From the NCBI GenBank assembly GCA_032209605.1, contig JASFXZ010000028.1, positions 5,590,941 through 5,654,940 of the forward strand: DNA of 64,000 nt, written 5' to 3'. The position numbers were made by a program, and so were the translations under genes. The notes under the pieces were generated by a model. That model worked only from the letters and a program-made list of their open reading frames with translations, was not told where the DNA came from and searched no databases. Shown here piece after piece: positions 33,001 to 45,011 of the stretch; position 1 is the stretch's first letter; the number at the start of each line of letters is the position of its first letter. This DNA is from Mactromeris polynyma (Eukaryota; Mollusca; Bivalvia; Venerida; Mactridae).

Positions 33001-36000
33001 TTACACATGTATTTTATGATCATTTTGACATCATACTTTCAAATTTCATAAACGCAACGTCTGTTATTTCGCATGGAGCTATTTTTACGCAAATTGGTGT
33101 ATAGTGAATCCTGAAAGATTGTGTGGTTGATTACTCATCTTCTGGTAACATTTCACATTGTCAGACTTAAATGCTAGTTAGATTCCAAAAAGTGTATAAA
33201 TGACCGAGTTGCCAACCATCATCATGTACTATGCCATCTCTTTAGAAACATTTTGTTACTTTTAGCGGAGTTCAAATTAGTACATTTCTTCATTAAATTT
33301 AATTATGTTTGGAAGAAATGTGAACAATCAATGTGGAAATAAGAGATTAAGAAATAAATCAATGAATCCTTATTTGTAGAAGCTGTAGTCAATTTAAGTT
33401 TGTGTGAATAATGTTGATATAGTCTCCGTAGCGATGAATGAATTTATCACACAACTTCACAAGAATTTTCCTTATCTGGAAAGTGGAAACTCATCTACTA
33501 CTTCAACATTTTAAGTTATATAAATGGTTCTGATCTGCTGCATAAGTAGGTCTCAAGAGTTAAACATGGATTTTAAAGTAAAAAACATTGTAGAGCTTTG
33601 ATATTTGATGTGAAACATTATGTGGTAGGCCTCTTCAAAGATGTACATTATTAAGTTGCTTCTAAAAGGTTGCCAGGGACAGCATTTTTGTTCGTATATG
33701 CATTTAGTGGATACTGTATGTGACATCTCGACATGGGTTTTGAGACTGTTACATCAATTGGATTGTATTTTTGCTGATATTTAATTGGCCTTGCAGTTAA
33801 TTAGATCTGAAAACAAATTGACAAAAACTTTATATCTTTGTATTTCAGCTCATGCACAGTGATACAGTGGTTATACCTAAGACTGACTTTGATGATAAAT
33901 GGAAAGAATTAAGTGGGGTAAATATGTGTTAAATTGATTTTATCTACTGGGATATTGTATTTTCACTTTTAACCTTTAGAATCATATAATGTGGTGTAAA
34001 AAGGGATTAAAACATATAGTCATACAAGGTCTTTTCTAGCTGTCCTACATGTCCATACACCCTGTAGGTCCTATTTTTCCCACTTAGAGAGAAAATGGTG
34101 TAATTTCAATAAGTCCAATTTTAAGGGGAAAATTTGACAATAAACAAAATAACGCACAAACCTGCCATGTAGCATGTACATTGATTGTTATAAGTTTCGT
34201 TTACTGTGATTGTCAGCCTGTTTCAGGTCAGAGTGGGGCATAAAACATTTTGTGGTTCAATTTCCCCGACCCTAAGATACGTTTTCTGATCCTGAAATGG
34301 TGAAAAGAAAATCGATTAATCGTCGATATTGGATATCATATGATATTTACATGAACATAAAATAGTTTTATTGATATTTGGGGGAATAAGACCCGAAGCA
34401 TCTCAATCTGAGCTAAATCTCGGCTCAAATATTGTCTCAAATTGTTGAGATTTTCTCATCTTAGACCGTACTCAAAATCGATATTACAAAACAAAAAAGA
34501 TGAGATGAGTTTTTCTCAGAAAGTTTGCGAGAGATCCATAATGAAATTGTCTCAAACTCAGGCTTTGATTTGAGCAAAATCTGATATTGAACTGAGATTT
34601 CTATTTGAAATGTTTTGAGAGATCAGACGCAGGAAGCAGTGATTGTGAATGATTAATGCTACCGATCGATGTAAAATAAATATATCTCAACTTAATATAT
34701 TAATTTATATGGTATGTTATTTTAAGGCAATATATTATGTAAGGGTATTTATCCTATTACATTAAAAACGTGTTGACTGTTTTTGTTGAAAACTGCGGTT
34801 TAATTTGGATTGATGATTTTGTGTATATTTGTGCTGGTTATATAACAATGACTGTTCTGTAAGAGCGGCAAGTTGGTTAATTACTAAATACCAGCTATAA
34901 GTAAATTGTCTGTTGATCAGTATGTGAACAAGCTTGATAGTTCATGGTGTTTTAAAAAACACTGGCAAGCAAACCAGATGTCTGTGGTAAACACGGATTT
35001 TCTTATCAATAACTCCTGTTCTGATTGTGACATTATCATCAAACTTGGTATGTGGAACATTTATAAAGCCCTCACTATGGATTGTCATCAATCTTGCACA
35101 GAGCCAGAATATTAAGAAGACATATTTTTGCATCACATTTGGTAAGGCTATGGTCAAGATGAAAGTCAATGTTACCATATAGAAGGGCATTACCTGTCAT
35201 TCAGATTGACACAATATCATAAAAGTTACTATAGAAAGCTAACATGATGACCTAGGTGATGTTACCTAACAATTCATATTAAACACCTGATGTGTTTCTC
35301 ATGCACTATATTTTCAGATCCTAACTAGACTTAATAAGACCAGTAGAATTACTGATTTATCGGCATTAATTGTCAATGCCAGAGCAATGGATATAGATGA
35401 AGAGTTGAAAGATCGGCTAGATAAGACGTTGAAAGCATGGGATGCAATGGACCAAGACGTGATGTCAAAATTAGTCCAAGTGGAGAAAAGGTGTGCAGAT
35501 GGTCATGATACAGTTGTAAAAAGGATAAAAACTGCCGAACAGGGAGTTGCAACCGTGCAACAAGAAGTGAAACAAGGGTTGTCAACAGTGCAACAAGGGT
35601 TGTCAACAGTGCAACAAGAAATGCAACAAGGGTGGACAACCGTACAACAAGAGGTGACAACAGTGCAACAAGGGTTGGCAACAGTGCGAGAAGACATGAA
35701 GAAACTGAAAAGCTTTCCTACTGAGGATGCAAAAGGTATATAATGTTGTTTTTAAAAAGTCTTTGTTATTTTGTGGTAGCAAACATAACAAGTATGCTCA
35801 TGGTGAGCTTATGTGATTGACTTGTGTCTTTCATTGGTGTGTATTCAACACAAGATGTCTCAAGTTTGTTGCAATCTTAATCAAGTGGTCTGAATATCTG
35901 CTTTATTACAAATGAGGTGGATTTGATATTTGGGTTATCTTTCTAAATAATTGGGTTAAATCATACAGTCATAATTACCACTCTAGAGCAACAAAGTCAG

Positions 36001-39000
36001 AATAATTTTCTTTATGAATAAAATCCACTTTACAAAGTTGCTGATGTAATCAAGGAGAGTGATTCAGGTCAACCCTCTTGTTCATTCTAGATGAATACAC
36101 TCGTTATTGATGGTCTTTTAAAACCAAGACTAAAACAAAAACTATTAGCATATATATTCAACAATAATATTTTTGGTCAAAATTGTTTTTCTGTTTATTG
36201 TAAAGAATTGGTATTATTAATTAACATAGCCTCTCATACAAGTTGCCCAGCAATAGTCTATTGTTCAATGTTTTAACATTGCCCATGTATAGTGGTCAAC
36301 CTATGTCTGTCTGCACAAGAGCCTGAGGTCACAATTTAGTCCTATTTGAATTGAAGCTGGTCAGTATTAGTGTCATGATATATCAATATATTGCAATATG
36401 CAGTAAATTATCTAGTCAGTACATCAACATATTAGCCATCATCTGAAATGATAACTGTTTAGTTTTAGCTCAGTATATATTATTTTCATTTGGAGTAGAA
36501 AAATGTGTTCAAATGAGAAAGCATCTGCTTTCATAACTTAGCAACTAAAGTAGTGCAATATATTGTGGTACACTTCAGGCATATTGTGACACATATATGG
36601 CAAAGGAACCCTATTGATTTTGGGATCACGGGGTCAAAGGTCAATGTCACAGGGTCCATTGTACATAAACTGTTTCCCATGAGAGGGCATAATGTTTTAC
36701 AAACTTCTCTTGTTTAGTATAATTATGTCAGTCTTAACAATTAGAACAGAAAAATGGTCAATGTGAGGTTGTAATTGTGTTTACAAGTAGATGTGTATAT
36801 TCATGCCTTCCTGTGCTGCCCTTTGGGTGGGGCTGTGTACTTTGTAAGTGGTACAAAAAAATGTATCCCTGCTTGACTTTGATATTCATTTTAATTGACC
36901 AAAGTTTATAATTTTCAGATCTCAAAAATCGTCTTATGAAGATGTACCAGGAAGATTGTTGTACCTTGCCAGTGTTACCTTTGTGTGATGATGATGAATA
37001 TGGGGTGGACCTTTTATCTTTTTATAAACCTCCATCTCTGTTCAATGTTCCTTATCACAGAACTGAGGAAAAAGAAGAACAATATCGAATTTCCTCTTAC
37101 AAGGAAATATTTAGTAAGGGGGATCATTGTTTCAGTAATGTATTTATTACTGGTGACGCAGGTGTCGGTAAATCATCCCTATGCAAGTGTATGTCGTTGC
37201 TTTGGAAAAAGTCACAATGTAATGAAAAAGTTGATGATGAAGTTACACAGAAGAATATTGAATTCATGGCAAAATTCGACTTTACATTTTTTGTATGTCT
37301 TCGAGATACTGATAGAAACGATGTGATAACAATGATTGTAGAACAGGTATACACTGAAACAGAATGTGATGGTAAAATGAAAGAATTATGCAAACTTGTT
37401 GAAAATACTTTGAATGAACATGTGTGTCTTGTAATCTTAGATGGACTTGACGAGTGGACCTCAAAAACTAGTCGTAAAAAAAAATGCGTGCTACCTGACA
37501 AAAGAACGGTAGAAAAGAGCTCTTTTTTAATAACATGCCGACCGTATAAAATAGAAACTGTTAGGTTGTCGCACAAAGATCTTGATCGTCAAGTCCAGAT
37601 GAGAGGAATTTGTGGAAAGTCAACAAAGCGTTATGTCGAAGAAATTGTGGCTCGTTGCAATAAGGCAAATGGTGAAAACAGAAGTCCGAATGACTTTGTT
37701 AGAGAAGTTAAAAAGTGTGGACTTTATAACCAGTTGTGTATACCAGTAGTTGGGTCACATTTGGTAGCGATATGGTTTGACTGTAAACTGACTGACATGT
37801 CGAGAGCACTTATATACAGTAACATATTGGAAATGCTCTTTGAACGAGCTGAAAAGAGAGGTATTCATTCGCCATCAGTACCATTATGTAGTGTACAACT
37901 TCCTGATTCACTCGCAGACCTTATCTATTTCAAAAATCATTTTGCACTTTTAGAGAAAATATGTTTACTATCGTTTAGATCATTGTTCAAATTAGACAAA
38001 TATGTATTAGTTCTTGTATGCACTAGAAAACAGTTAATGTCAGAACCTTATTTTTTCTCAGATGAAGAAATGGATTTCTTGTGCAAGATTGGCATCTTAT
38101 CCAGAAACAAAGTAATTGGTCAATTTGGAAAACAGGAACAAAAGTTGTCGTTCTTGCACAAGAGTTACCTTGAATATTTCACAGCATTGTTTGTATCTTC
38201 ATTTGACATCAGTAATGCATTTGATAATGTTGTTAAGGAATGGACCACAATCAATGATATTGTGCAATATCAAAATTTTTTCATCTTCCTTACTGGATTT
38301 TCTTGTGAAAGAGTAAAATTTTTGTTTGAGGATATATACTTGAGAATATCAGATGATTTAACTTGTTGCAGAAGAAATGCTATATTTCACACTTATGATA
38401 GCTCTGCTTACACAAAACAAATCCAGTCACTACAAAGTACGGTTATCAATTGTTTCAAGCAAGTCAGTAGGTCAAGTAATCCAAACTATTCATTGAAACT
38501 TGAAGACTTTATTTTTGATTACATATATAGTGATTGGGATATGTTTCGTAATACGATTGTGAATACGTATTTTGGCGATATCTCAGACTCTGATAGTTTA
38601 TCTGGTGATGATGAAACTTATACTCATAGGTCTTTGCAACAACTTTTATTGTTAAATAGAACATGTATACATTACTTACGTTCATGTGTTGGTAAATATT
38701 TTGTTGATATTGATCAGATCAAAAATCTACATATTTTACATGTTGGTGTTATGGGGTCTTTTGATTTATGTGCTGAAAAGTTCACTGAGTGCATGTTACA
38801 GAATCAATCCTCACTGAACACTGTTTGTATTGAAAGTCGTAAGGGAGAGTTGATACCAGAATTACCTGTGAGAAATCTCCAACATCTGACATCATTGTCT
38901 TTGTCTGGTGTTAAAATACAACATAACCATTTACATAATCTGGTGAAATTTCTGTCTGACAATGTTCTAGTTGAAAATATCAAATTGTGGTGTGTGGATT

Positions 39001-39632
39001 GTGATAATCACCAGTGGAATGATAGTGACTGTACATTGACTCTAAATCTTCCACAGCATACAAAACTCACTTCATTATGTCTGTTTGGTGTTAATATTTT
39101 ATGTAACAATGTGAACAATTCTAGTTTAAAGTCCCTCAAATTGTTAACAGTATTTGAGAGGATGGTTAGAGATCATATTTATGTATTTAACTGTATGAAG
39201 TATTCACAACTTGAACATCTTTTTATCGATGGAAATGACAGGTACATGAACAATGCAATGAAAACATTGACATGTGTAGTGAAAACTCTTCCATATATCA
39301 AATCACTAACACTGGGGTCGATGAAGTTACCTGATGATGTTTTATTACAACTACATCCTGATTTAACACACGTGAAGATAGAGCTGTCGGCCGTCACAAT
39401 GAGTCGTCGATGTTTTCATTGTTTCATTGAAAGTTTTGTAAACAATAAATCTGTGATAAAAGTTGAGATATATGCGTGTAAGATTACATCAGTTGATGGA
39501 GAAACTCGCAGAGAACTGTCGGAGGAGGAGTCGCTGGATTATATGTCTGAGTATCTTACATCAATACCTACAGTAAACATCACAGGTCATGCTGGTACAT
39601 GGTTAGAGTTTGAAACAACGAAGTGTCAGTAA
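29915..39632 (+). CDS. NLR-like receptor: 2A-like leader, HEPN, coiled coil, NACHT, LRR (U2, intact)
   Basis: Coding exons 29915-30023, 31577-31935, 33849-33917, 35318-35735 and 36919-39632 join in phase to 3,669 bp (1,222 residues plus stop). Domains: leader with AGIEQNPGP (residues 27-35); DZIP3-type HEPN (about 37-179) with R-N-N-L-M-H at 154-159; V-x-x-V-Q-Q hendecad coiled coil (about 205-315); NACHT with P-loop GDAGVGKSS (397-405), Walker B ILDGLDEW (491-498) and sensor FLITCRPYK (about 521-529); leucine-rich repeats (about 965-1190). STAND NTPases of this kind switch between ADP- and ATP-bound states and oligomerise on sensing a ligand; HEPN domains often cleave RNA or bind nucleotide. 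A cytosolic immune sensor that triggers RNA cleavage is a reasonable inference. No transmembrane segment is seen outside the hydrophobic leader. The start is ATG 29915 (homologous to 8122); the exon is open upstream but has no earlier ATG. Confidence 0.87.
30024..31576 (+). other. Intron 1 of the U2 NLR-like gene
   Basis: Shares 30024-30220 and 30228-30563 with U1. It has a U2-only segment at about 30570-31010 and a region (31085-31400) with two imperfect copies of an about 135-bp repeat containing CTTGGGATTGCTTTTGG and AAGGTCAAGGTCAC. An open stretch at 30371-30562 (WACGCLLNDHVK) has a disrupted homologue in U1 and no recognised domain. Confidence 0.55.
31577..31935 (+). CDS. U2 exon 2: HEPN domain (DZIP3/hRUL138 type)
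   Basis: 359-bp exon, CTTTTCAG/AAG to AACAAT/GTATGT. Encodes residues 37-156, including GTEVLRKLLDN, SSNFDITLLALLLRNVCGL and the Arg and Asn residues of the HEPN motif at the 3' end. Substitutions against U1 are mostly conservative. Confidence 0.83.
32425..32650. mobile_element. 226-bp MITE-like element
   Basis: Inverted ends TTAGAATGCAACCTACATTTT (left) and the complement of TTAGAATGTAACCTACATTTT (right), one mismatch in 21. Both ends contain a GCCAAT/ATTGG-like subterminal block. No coding capacity. The target duplication is unclear. Confidence 0.7.
32654..32760. mobile_element. 107-bp near-perfect palindrome (MITE-like hairpin)
   Basis: AGTTAGTAGATATTAAGTAA on the left is matched by TTACTTAAAATCTACTAACT on the right, and AAAATCTTATTGGTTAAGAA by its near complement, around a central block rich in GCTCGCTCG. 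It directly abuts the 32425-32650 element. Confidence 0.75.
33849..33917 (+). CDS. U2 exon 3: completes the HEPN motif
   Basis: 69-bp phase-0 exon, TTTCAG/CTCATGCAC to AGTGGG/GTAAAT. Supplies L-M-H to complete R-x4-H and ends FDDKWKELSG. Same length as in U1 with four amino-acid changes, none in the motif. Confidence 0.83.
33918..35317 (+). other. Intron 3 of the U2 NLR-like gene
   Basis: The ends match U1. The middle differs: 34380-34640 is rich in GAGAT and ATCTC words in both orientations (CTCAAATTGTTGAGATTTTC, AGATGAGATGAG), an imperfect palindromic segment absent from U1. No exon is recognised there. Confidence 0.5.
35318..35735 (+). CDS. U2 exon 4: coiled-coil linker
   Basis: TTTTCAG/ATC to GCAAAAG/GTATAT, 418 bp. 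Residues 180-318, with the same V-x-x-V-Q-Q repeat pattern as U1 but one 11-residue unit fewer, so the repeat register of the coiled coil is kept. Confidence 0.86.
35736..36918 (+). other. Intron 4 of the U2 NLR-like gene
   Basis: Aligns with 13492-14748 of U1. No feature beyond the single 51-bp unit near 36820-36870. Confidence 0.6.
36919..39632 (+). CDS. U2 exon 5: NACHT NTPase and leucine-rich repeats, open throughout
   Basis: AATTTTCAG/ATC at 36918, stop TAA at 39630-39632. One uninterrupted frame of 904 residues, with nine A at 37476-37484 (eight in U1) and the 13 bases deleted in U1 both present. Carries P-loop, Walker B and sensor motifs, a Cys- and Phe-rich helical region, an H-K-S-Y-L-E-Y-F segment typical of the end of NACHT modules (about residue 738), then irregular repeats such as LTSLSLSGVKI and LTSLCLFGVNI. 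U1/U2 differences look denser in the repeats than in the NTPase part, by eye. Confidence 0.9.
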
Positions 39633-42600
39633 ATGTTTGCTTTTGTTTTTGTAAACATTTCGTGTAAAAAGAACATATTATAAACAAAATTGATGAACAT
39701 GACAACAAAATGCTCCGATATGGAGTTGACAAAAATGACCGTAACTTTTTTATTACGGAACATATACGCATCGCGTGACAATGCATTTTCTTACTTACAT
39801 CTTTTCTAACAAGATTATTCACGTTTAGATGCATAATTCAATAATATTTTATTGTTGACGTTTTTGGTGAATTTGATAATTTCTATGTAATGGTCGTAGT
39901 GTTTGACTGTGGATGAGGACTATGTACTCCATAACTGAATACAGTATACAACATATGTCATCCACCTCTGATTCATGTAGGGAAGTTGTCAGTTGCTTCC
40001 GGAAGTACAAGTTGATTGATTGATCAAATAGCCATCGCATATTACTGAAATGTTGAAAAAGTGTAAAACACCAACATAGCCATTGATTGAATGTAATGTG
40101 TTCTGATGTTATGTTTGGTTTGTGGAAAAGCTCGTAAAATGTCGTTGTGGTCACTTTATACTGATATAGAGTTACATTGTTACATTGGGTGACAAAATAT
40201 TGATGTTTGAAAGCTATGGTCTGTACATGAATGATTGAAATACGTGATAGTCATTTATTGTGTCCTCATAGTTTTATAAATTTGAGAAAATCTCAGCATG
40301 CATTGAATCAGAATGTACTGATAACTATTTCATGTCAAATGTATGCATTTAAAAAAGTGTTTATTTGGCATTTCCCTACCATGCAAAATTTAGTGTGATG
40401 TTTAATAAAGGGTGTTGATCAAGAGATGGATGCTTTCGAGAGGTTACATTGTAGTTAGTGTGATGTTGAAGAGAGGGTATTGATCAAGAGAGGGCTGTAT
40501 TAGAAAGGTTGCACTGTAGTGTGTTGTTGAAGGGAGGGTATTGATCAAGAGAGGGCCTCTGTCGAGAGGTTGCACTGTAGTTAGTGTGTTGATCAAGAGA
40601 GGGCCTCTTTGTAGAGGTTACACTGTAGTTATAGTGTTGGAATGATGTGGTAAATAGTTCATGCATGTTGTATTTAGATGTTTATTCTTACCTTTGTTCG
40701 AATGTTGAAAGTCATTTTATTACACAACGTAAATTTCTTTGATGTTTACTTATTGCTTAATTATTGTGATATTTTATTCTTAGAATATTGATGATTATCT
40801 GCATACCACTTTTTAGTTTAGAAATATATCATTTGTTACCAAACTACCAGTCTTGTTGTTATAATATTCTGTTCTATGCACCATTCAAGGGTGGCATATC
40901 TTATTGTGTCTGTCTATACAAACGGTCGCATTTTGATGTCCGGGCTACATCTCCAAAACCTGCAGCTGAATTTAAATGAATTAGAAGAATGATCACTTCC
41001 AAGTCTATTTGTGTGTATTCTGATCAGCGCTTGAAGGCTGTTGATCTAGAGGTCGCATGACATTGCACACCTAGATTTTGTGATTGCGTTTATTTTGTTA
41101 GAGCAGACTTAACATATTTCTAGTTGGTTTGTGTCGCTCATAAAGTATAAAGTCGATGAACTTTTGAAACAGTATATAAATACATGTCGGCGTATGAAAT
41201 TTTGCACGAAAAGATTGGCATCACTCTCATCCCAGGGAAAACATAGTTAATGACCTTTATCGGAAGAAATTGAGTGATGTTCCGACTTGTGTTCAGTTCT
41301 AATTAGCCCCGCATACGTGTCTCTGTACTCCGACTTTTACACGCGTCTTCGTAACATAGAGATGTGATGTCCGTGGCTGGACTAAGTTCTAATGTACTCT
41401 AGATAGTGTCTTGCAAGTGTCCAGAAAATGAGTTTGAGTGAATATTCCGGAAGTAAATTTTACACGTAAACCTTGACTATTGTTGATACGTTGATGAAGT
41501 TTATAAATATGTTCATGACATTTTCTTATTTTATTGTTTCAGTCTTCGGCGTCTGTCCGTCTATCTGTCTGTCCACTTTTAGCTTGTTCACACTTCATCT
41601 CCATTACTGCTGGTTGGATTTCAGCCCAACTTCATATGATCGATCAGCGTCAAGTGTAGTTGTGCATCCTAGTCATTTCGTTTTGCTCAGATAATTTTTC
41701 ACTGAGTTATTGCATAATATTTCGGAGAAGTTCGATAACCAGCCATATCGCTGGAGTCACTCGGGAGTTATCGCCCTTTAATTATAGAAATTACCTAAAA
41801 TAAATCTTGTCTGATCAATAACTTTTGATGAATTTGGCCAATCATCACCAAATTCAGTTAAAATGTGTATTGGCATAATATCTTGGACAAGTCTGATAAC
41901 CAGCCATATCGCTGGAGTCACACGGGAGTTATCGCCCTTTGATTAAAGAAATTACCGAAAATTTGTCTTGTCTGATCAATAACTTTAGAAACATTTCTCC
42001 AATCATCACCAAATTTGGTCAGAATATGTATATATCGCTCTAATCACTTAGGAGTTATTGCCCTTCATTTATAGCTATTACCTAAAATGTGTCTTATATA
42101 ATCATTTGTACACTGATTGTTTTTCACACTCCAGTGACATAACCGAAGAACGCTCTTGTCCTTAATCTTTAAAGTCCTTCCCAAAACTAGGTAGGCCTAG
42201 TCTCCCTTAGAAAATCACCGCTCACAGCCCCTGATTACCTCGTCAGTACATTTGTATTATCTACCTGATGATCCAAAGAGAAAATTATCGACACGTGCTA
42301 TCGGGTGATTTGAGCTTAAGCGTCACCGTCCGTATGTCTTTCAACACCGGTGTTCCAAAAATTGTTATTTTGTTAAAATTCAACCATTTTATACGAAACA
42401 CTCGAAAGCAAGTTTTTAAACAAGAAGTTTATTCTTCACTAGTGTGCACAATTTTGATGTTATTTCTACCGAAAACTGTAGATAAAAGTTCGAATTTCTG
42501 CTCATAAAAATAATACGATCAATAATATACAACATATACAGAAATCATTATTATGGAGATTTTACGCCTATTAACTGTAGAATTTCGCGATTTTGACAAC

Positions 42601-44296
42601 AACTAAACTTTGTAGATTCATTCAGAAACCAGTCGTACCAGTAGCAAGAGCGCGTGACGTCTTCCGGAGTTGAATTGATGATATGGGATATTTCCCTACA
42701 TGCCAGGTTTAAAACACGGCCAGGTCGCAAATTACGGCCAAAATGGAAAGGAAAACACGGTCACCCCTTAACTTCTTTATTCTTGTAAGATCTAAATTGA
42801 AATTATTTAAATTAGAAGTTTATAAAATGTTGGTATAAAAGTCGGACCGTTTTTTTATCAAAATTACGGCCAAAATGGAAAACACGGCCACCCCTCTTAA
42901 CTTCTTTATTTTTTAAGATATCCTATTTTTTTTGCATATTAGAGGGCACCCTCGTGGCTATCCTAAACGATCAAAATTACGCCGAAAAGGGAAACATTGG
43001 GAGGCGTAATCATCTTTAATCATGATTAATCGCATCACCCCTATAATTGGATTATCACACCTCTGGACATAATAAACGAATTAGATTTAGTCTGTATATA
43101 TTGTTTACTTCATTTGTACACTTTTGGTGCTAAAACATCCATTTCACGTTAAACACAATACCAATAACACATTAGAGAACAGTTGCTCACATTACATGTA
43201 AACTATTTGGAACCCCGCTATATACGACATTGAGTACAACGAAAATGAATACGCATAAGAAAATAAATGCGGTGACGATTAAACTCCAACCTTTTATGCA
43301 AATGAGGTGAACTATTTCTGTAGGAATGCGGCGAAAATGTGTACTTCAAAAGAATAGAACGAATCTCAAATAAAACATGGAGAGAAAGCAGGCACATTAA
43401 GATTGAAAACTGTCACGTGATACTCGGCTATACACACACTAAATGACCCGGTGCGTGCGCGGTTTTTCTGTTCAACCGTGAATTAAAAGAGAGAGAATAA
43501 GTTGCTACAGGGAACACCACATACATAAGACAGTGCCTCCCCACACAGACCTCCATAAAACATAAGGCACTTGATGAGGTTAAAGGATACATACGTTAAG
43601 AAACAGAGGCACAAGAATGGCCTGGTAGATCATATACATGTACAAAAACAAGGAGAATCAAAGAGGACATACAGTGCAGGGGGAATTAATAGATGGAAAA
43701 GATCACAAGTCAAGTCAAGACAGCTGGCAACAATAGGCCAAAACTGGGCAGGAAATAACTATAATAACACTATATAAAGTAAAACAAATGCACAGGGGAA
43801 AGGGAAATATAACATACATTGAAAACACAAAAAGAAATAATAACCATAGAGCGAATTACAGCCTGGGAACTGTCAGTAAAAATACTGGGGATTTAAATCG
43901 TTTTAACAGCTAGCTAACCTCACACTTAATCGCTATACATGGTCATTGATTTCCAACATAAACACATGAATTGACTAAGTAGGCAGTAAGTAAGCATTAA
44001 AAGCAATTAACCATTACGCACATAACAACAGACAGGGGAATAATTGCTGGAGAAACTCCTAATATGCTATAATAAAACATTGTATAATACGGCAGCTTAT
44101 GTGCACATATGGAGATTGCCACAGTAAATTATAACGAAAATCTCATTTGATGTATAAGGTATTGAGTTCATTTGCAGCTTAATCGGTGATAGACTTATTC
44201 GATTACGGCAAAATACACGTATAAAGGTTACTCAAGTCGTCACTTGACTCTCCCGCTTATGCAATTACCAAACGACATATAGTTGTTAGAATCTCA
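39633..44296. other. 3' region of U2, no gene recognised
   Basis: Counterpart of 17473-22128. Holds the same three repeat blocks (40395-40640, 41702-42085, 42715-42925). An AATAAA at about 40402 is absent from U1 (AATAGA there); whether it is used for polyadenylation is unknown. Confidence 0.6.
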
Positions 44297-45011
44297 CAAT
44301 TTATCAGAAACAGACTGAATATGAAACCTGTTTAGGTTTTTGAGCCGGCATTACGGCATATGCCACGTATAAACCCGCTGACTTAAGCCATTGATTTGCT
44401 CTGTGACACTTTGTCTGACAGGTCTGCCAAGCTCCAGGTACTACCAAGTATCTAGTCCAATGTAGTCGAGCCATTCATTGAGCTCTGATCAAGCCAACAG
44501 TCTTTCATCGCTTTCAGCGCTTTGATTGTTAACACGTCTAGCTAGGTTATTTATGCGACTCCGTGTCATGGTGTCATATCATATAAGACATATACAGTTT
44601 AGTACCACAGTGTCTATATCTGTTACACGTAGACATCGTATTCCTACTTGCTGCGTCTAAATTGATTGTCGGACGATTCGTACTGTCACAGTACTTTGAT
44701 TTGGTTCATGAAAGTTATTTTCACAGACGAGTTGTTCTTTCGCAGTACCGATCACGTTGCGTATGTAAACAATCGATTTAATCAGTTTACTTCCGTGTAA
44801 ATTTGTGACATCGTTTTGAATATAATGATGAGTAATGATTCTTTCAAAATAACTTAAAACGGCAATGTCCGGTTATATAGTCCCACCTGATGTTAAAATG
44901 TGCGTTTTACGGAATGAATATTTTTTATTTATTTTCAATGAATTGACAGAAAAATAGTTAATACATCAATAATTGAACTATTGTTAATATTAAGCCGGTT
45001 ATTATTTGACG
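44297..45011. other. Junction and upstream region of the metallophosphoesterase gene, with a relict of a third unit
   Basis: 44297-44600 is unique. 44610-44676 resembles 3905-3972: one 21-bp minisatellite unit (ATATCTGTTACACGTA) is followed 29 bases from its start by TACTTGCTGCGTCTAAA, the same spacing as at 3911-3956. 44689-44739 then matches 5036-5080 (CAGTACTTTGATTTGG, TTTTCACAGACGAGTTGTTC). The foldback element that separates these blocks on the left is absent here. Confidence 0.7.

Larger units (their letters stand above)
31936..33848 (+). other. Intron 2 of the U2 NLR-like gene
   Basis: Contains a U2-only segment (about 32054-33327) with two MITE-like structures listed separately, and the empty site of the U1 hAT-like element at about 33564-33571 (one ATTTTAAA where U1 has two). 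Confidence 0.8.
24525..44296. repeat. Long tandem duplication unit U2
   Basis: The second copy of the unit described for U1. It begins with TTGCTACATTACGCATTTTAAG, the last bases of the foldback element that ends just before U1, immediately after the inverted-repeat element. It ends at about 44296 (TAGTTGTTAGAATCT), after which the sequence differs from U1. It is about 2.6 kb longer than U1 because of insertions at 25162-26203, 28232-29217, 30570-31010 and 32054-33327, offset by the hAT element and smaller blocks missing from it. Confidence 0.9.
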
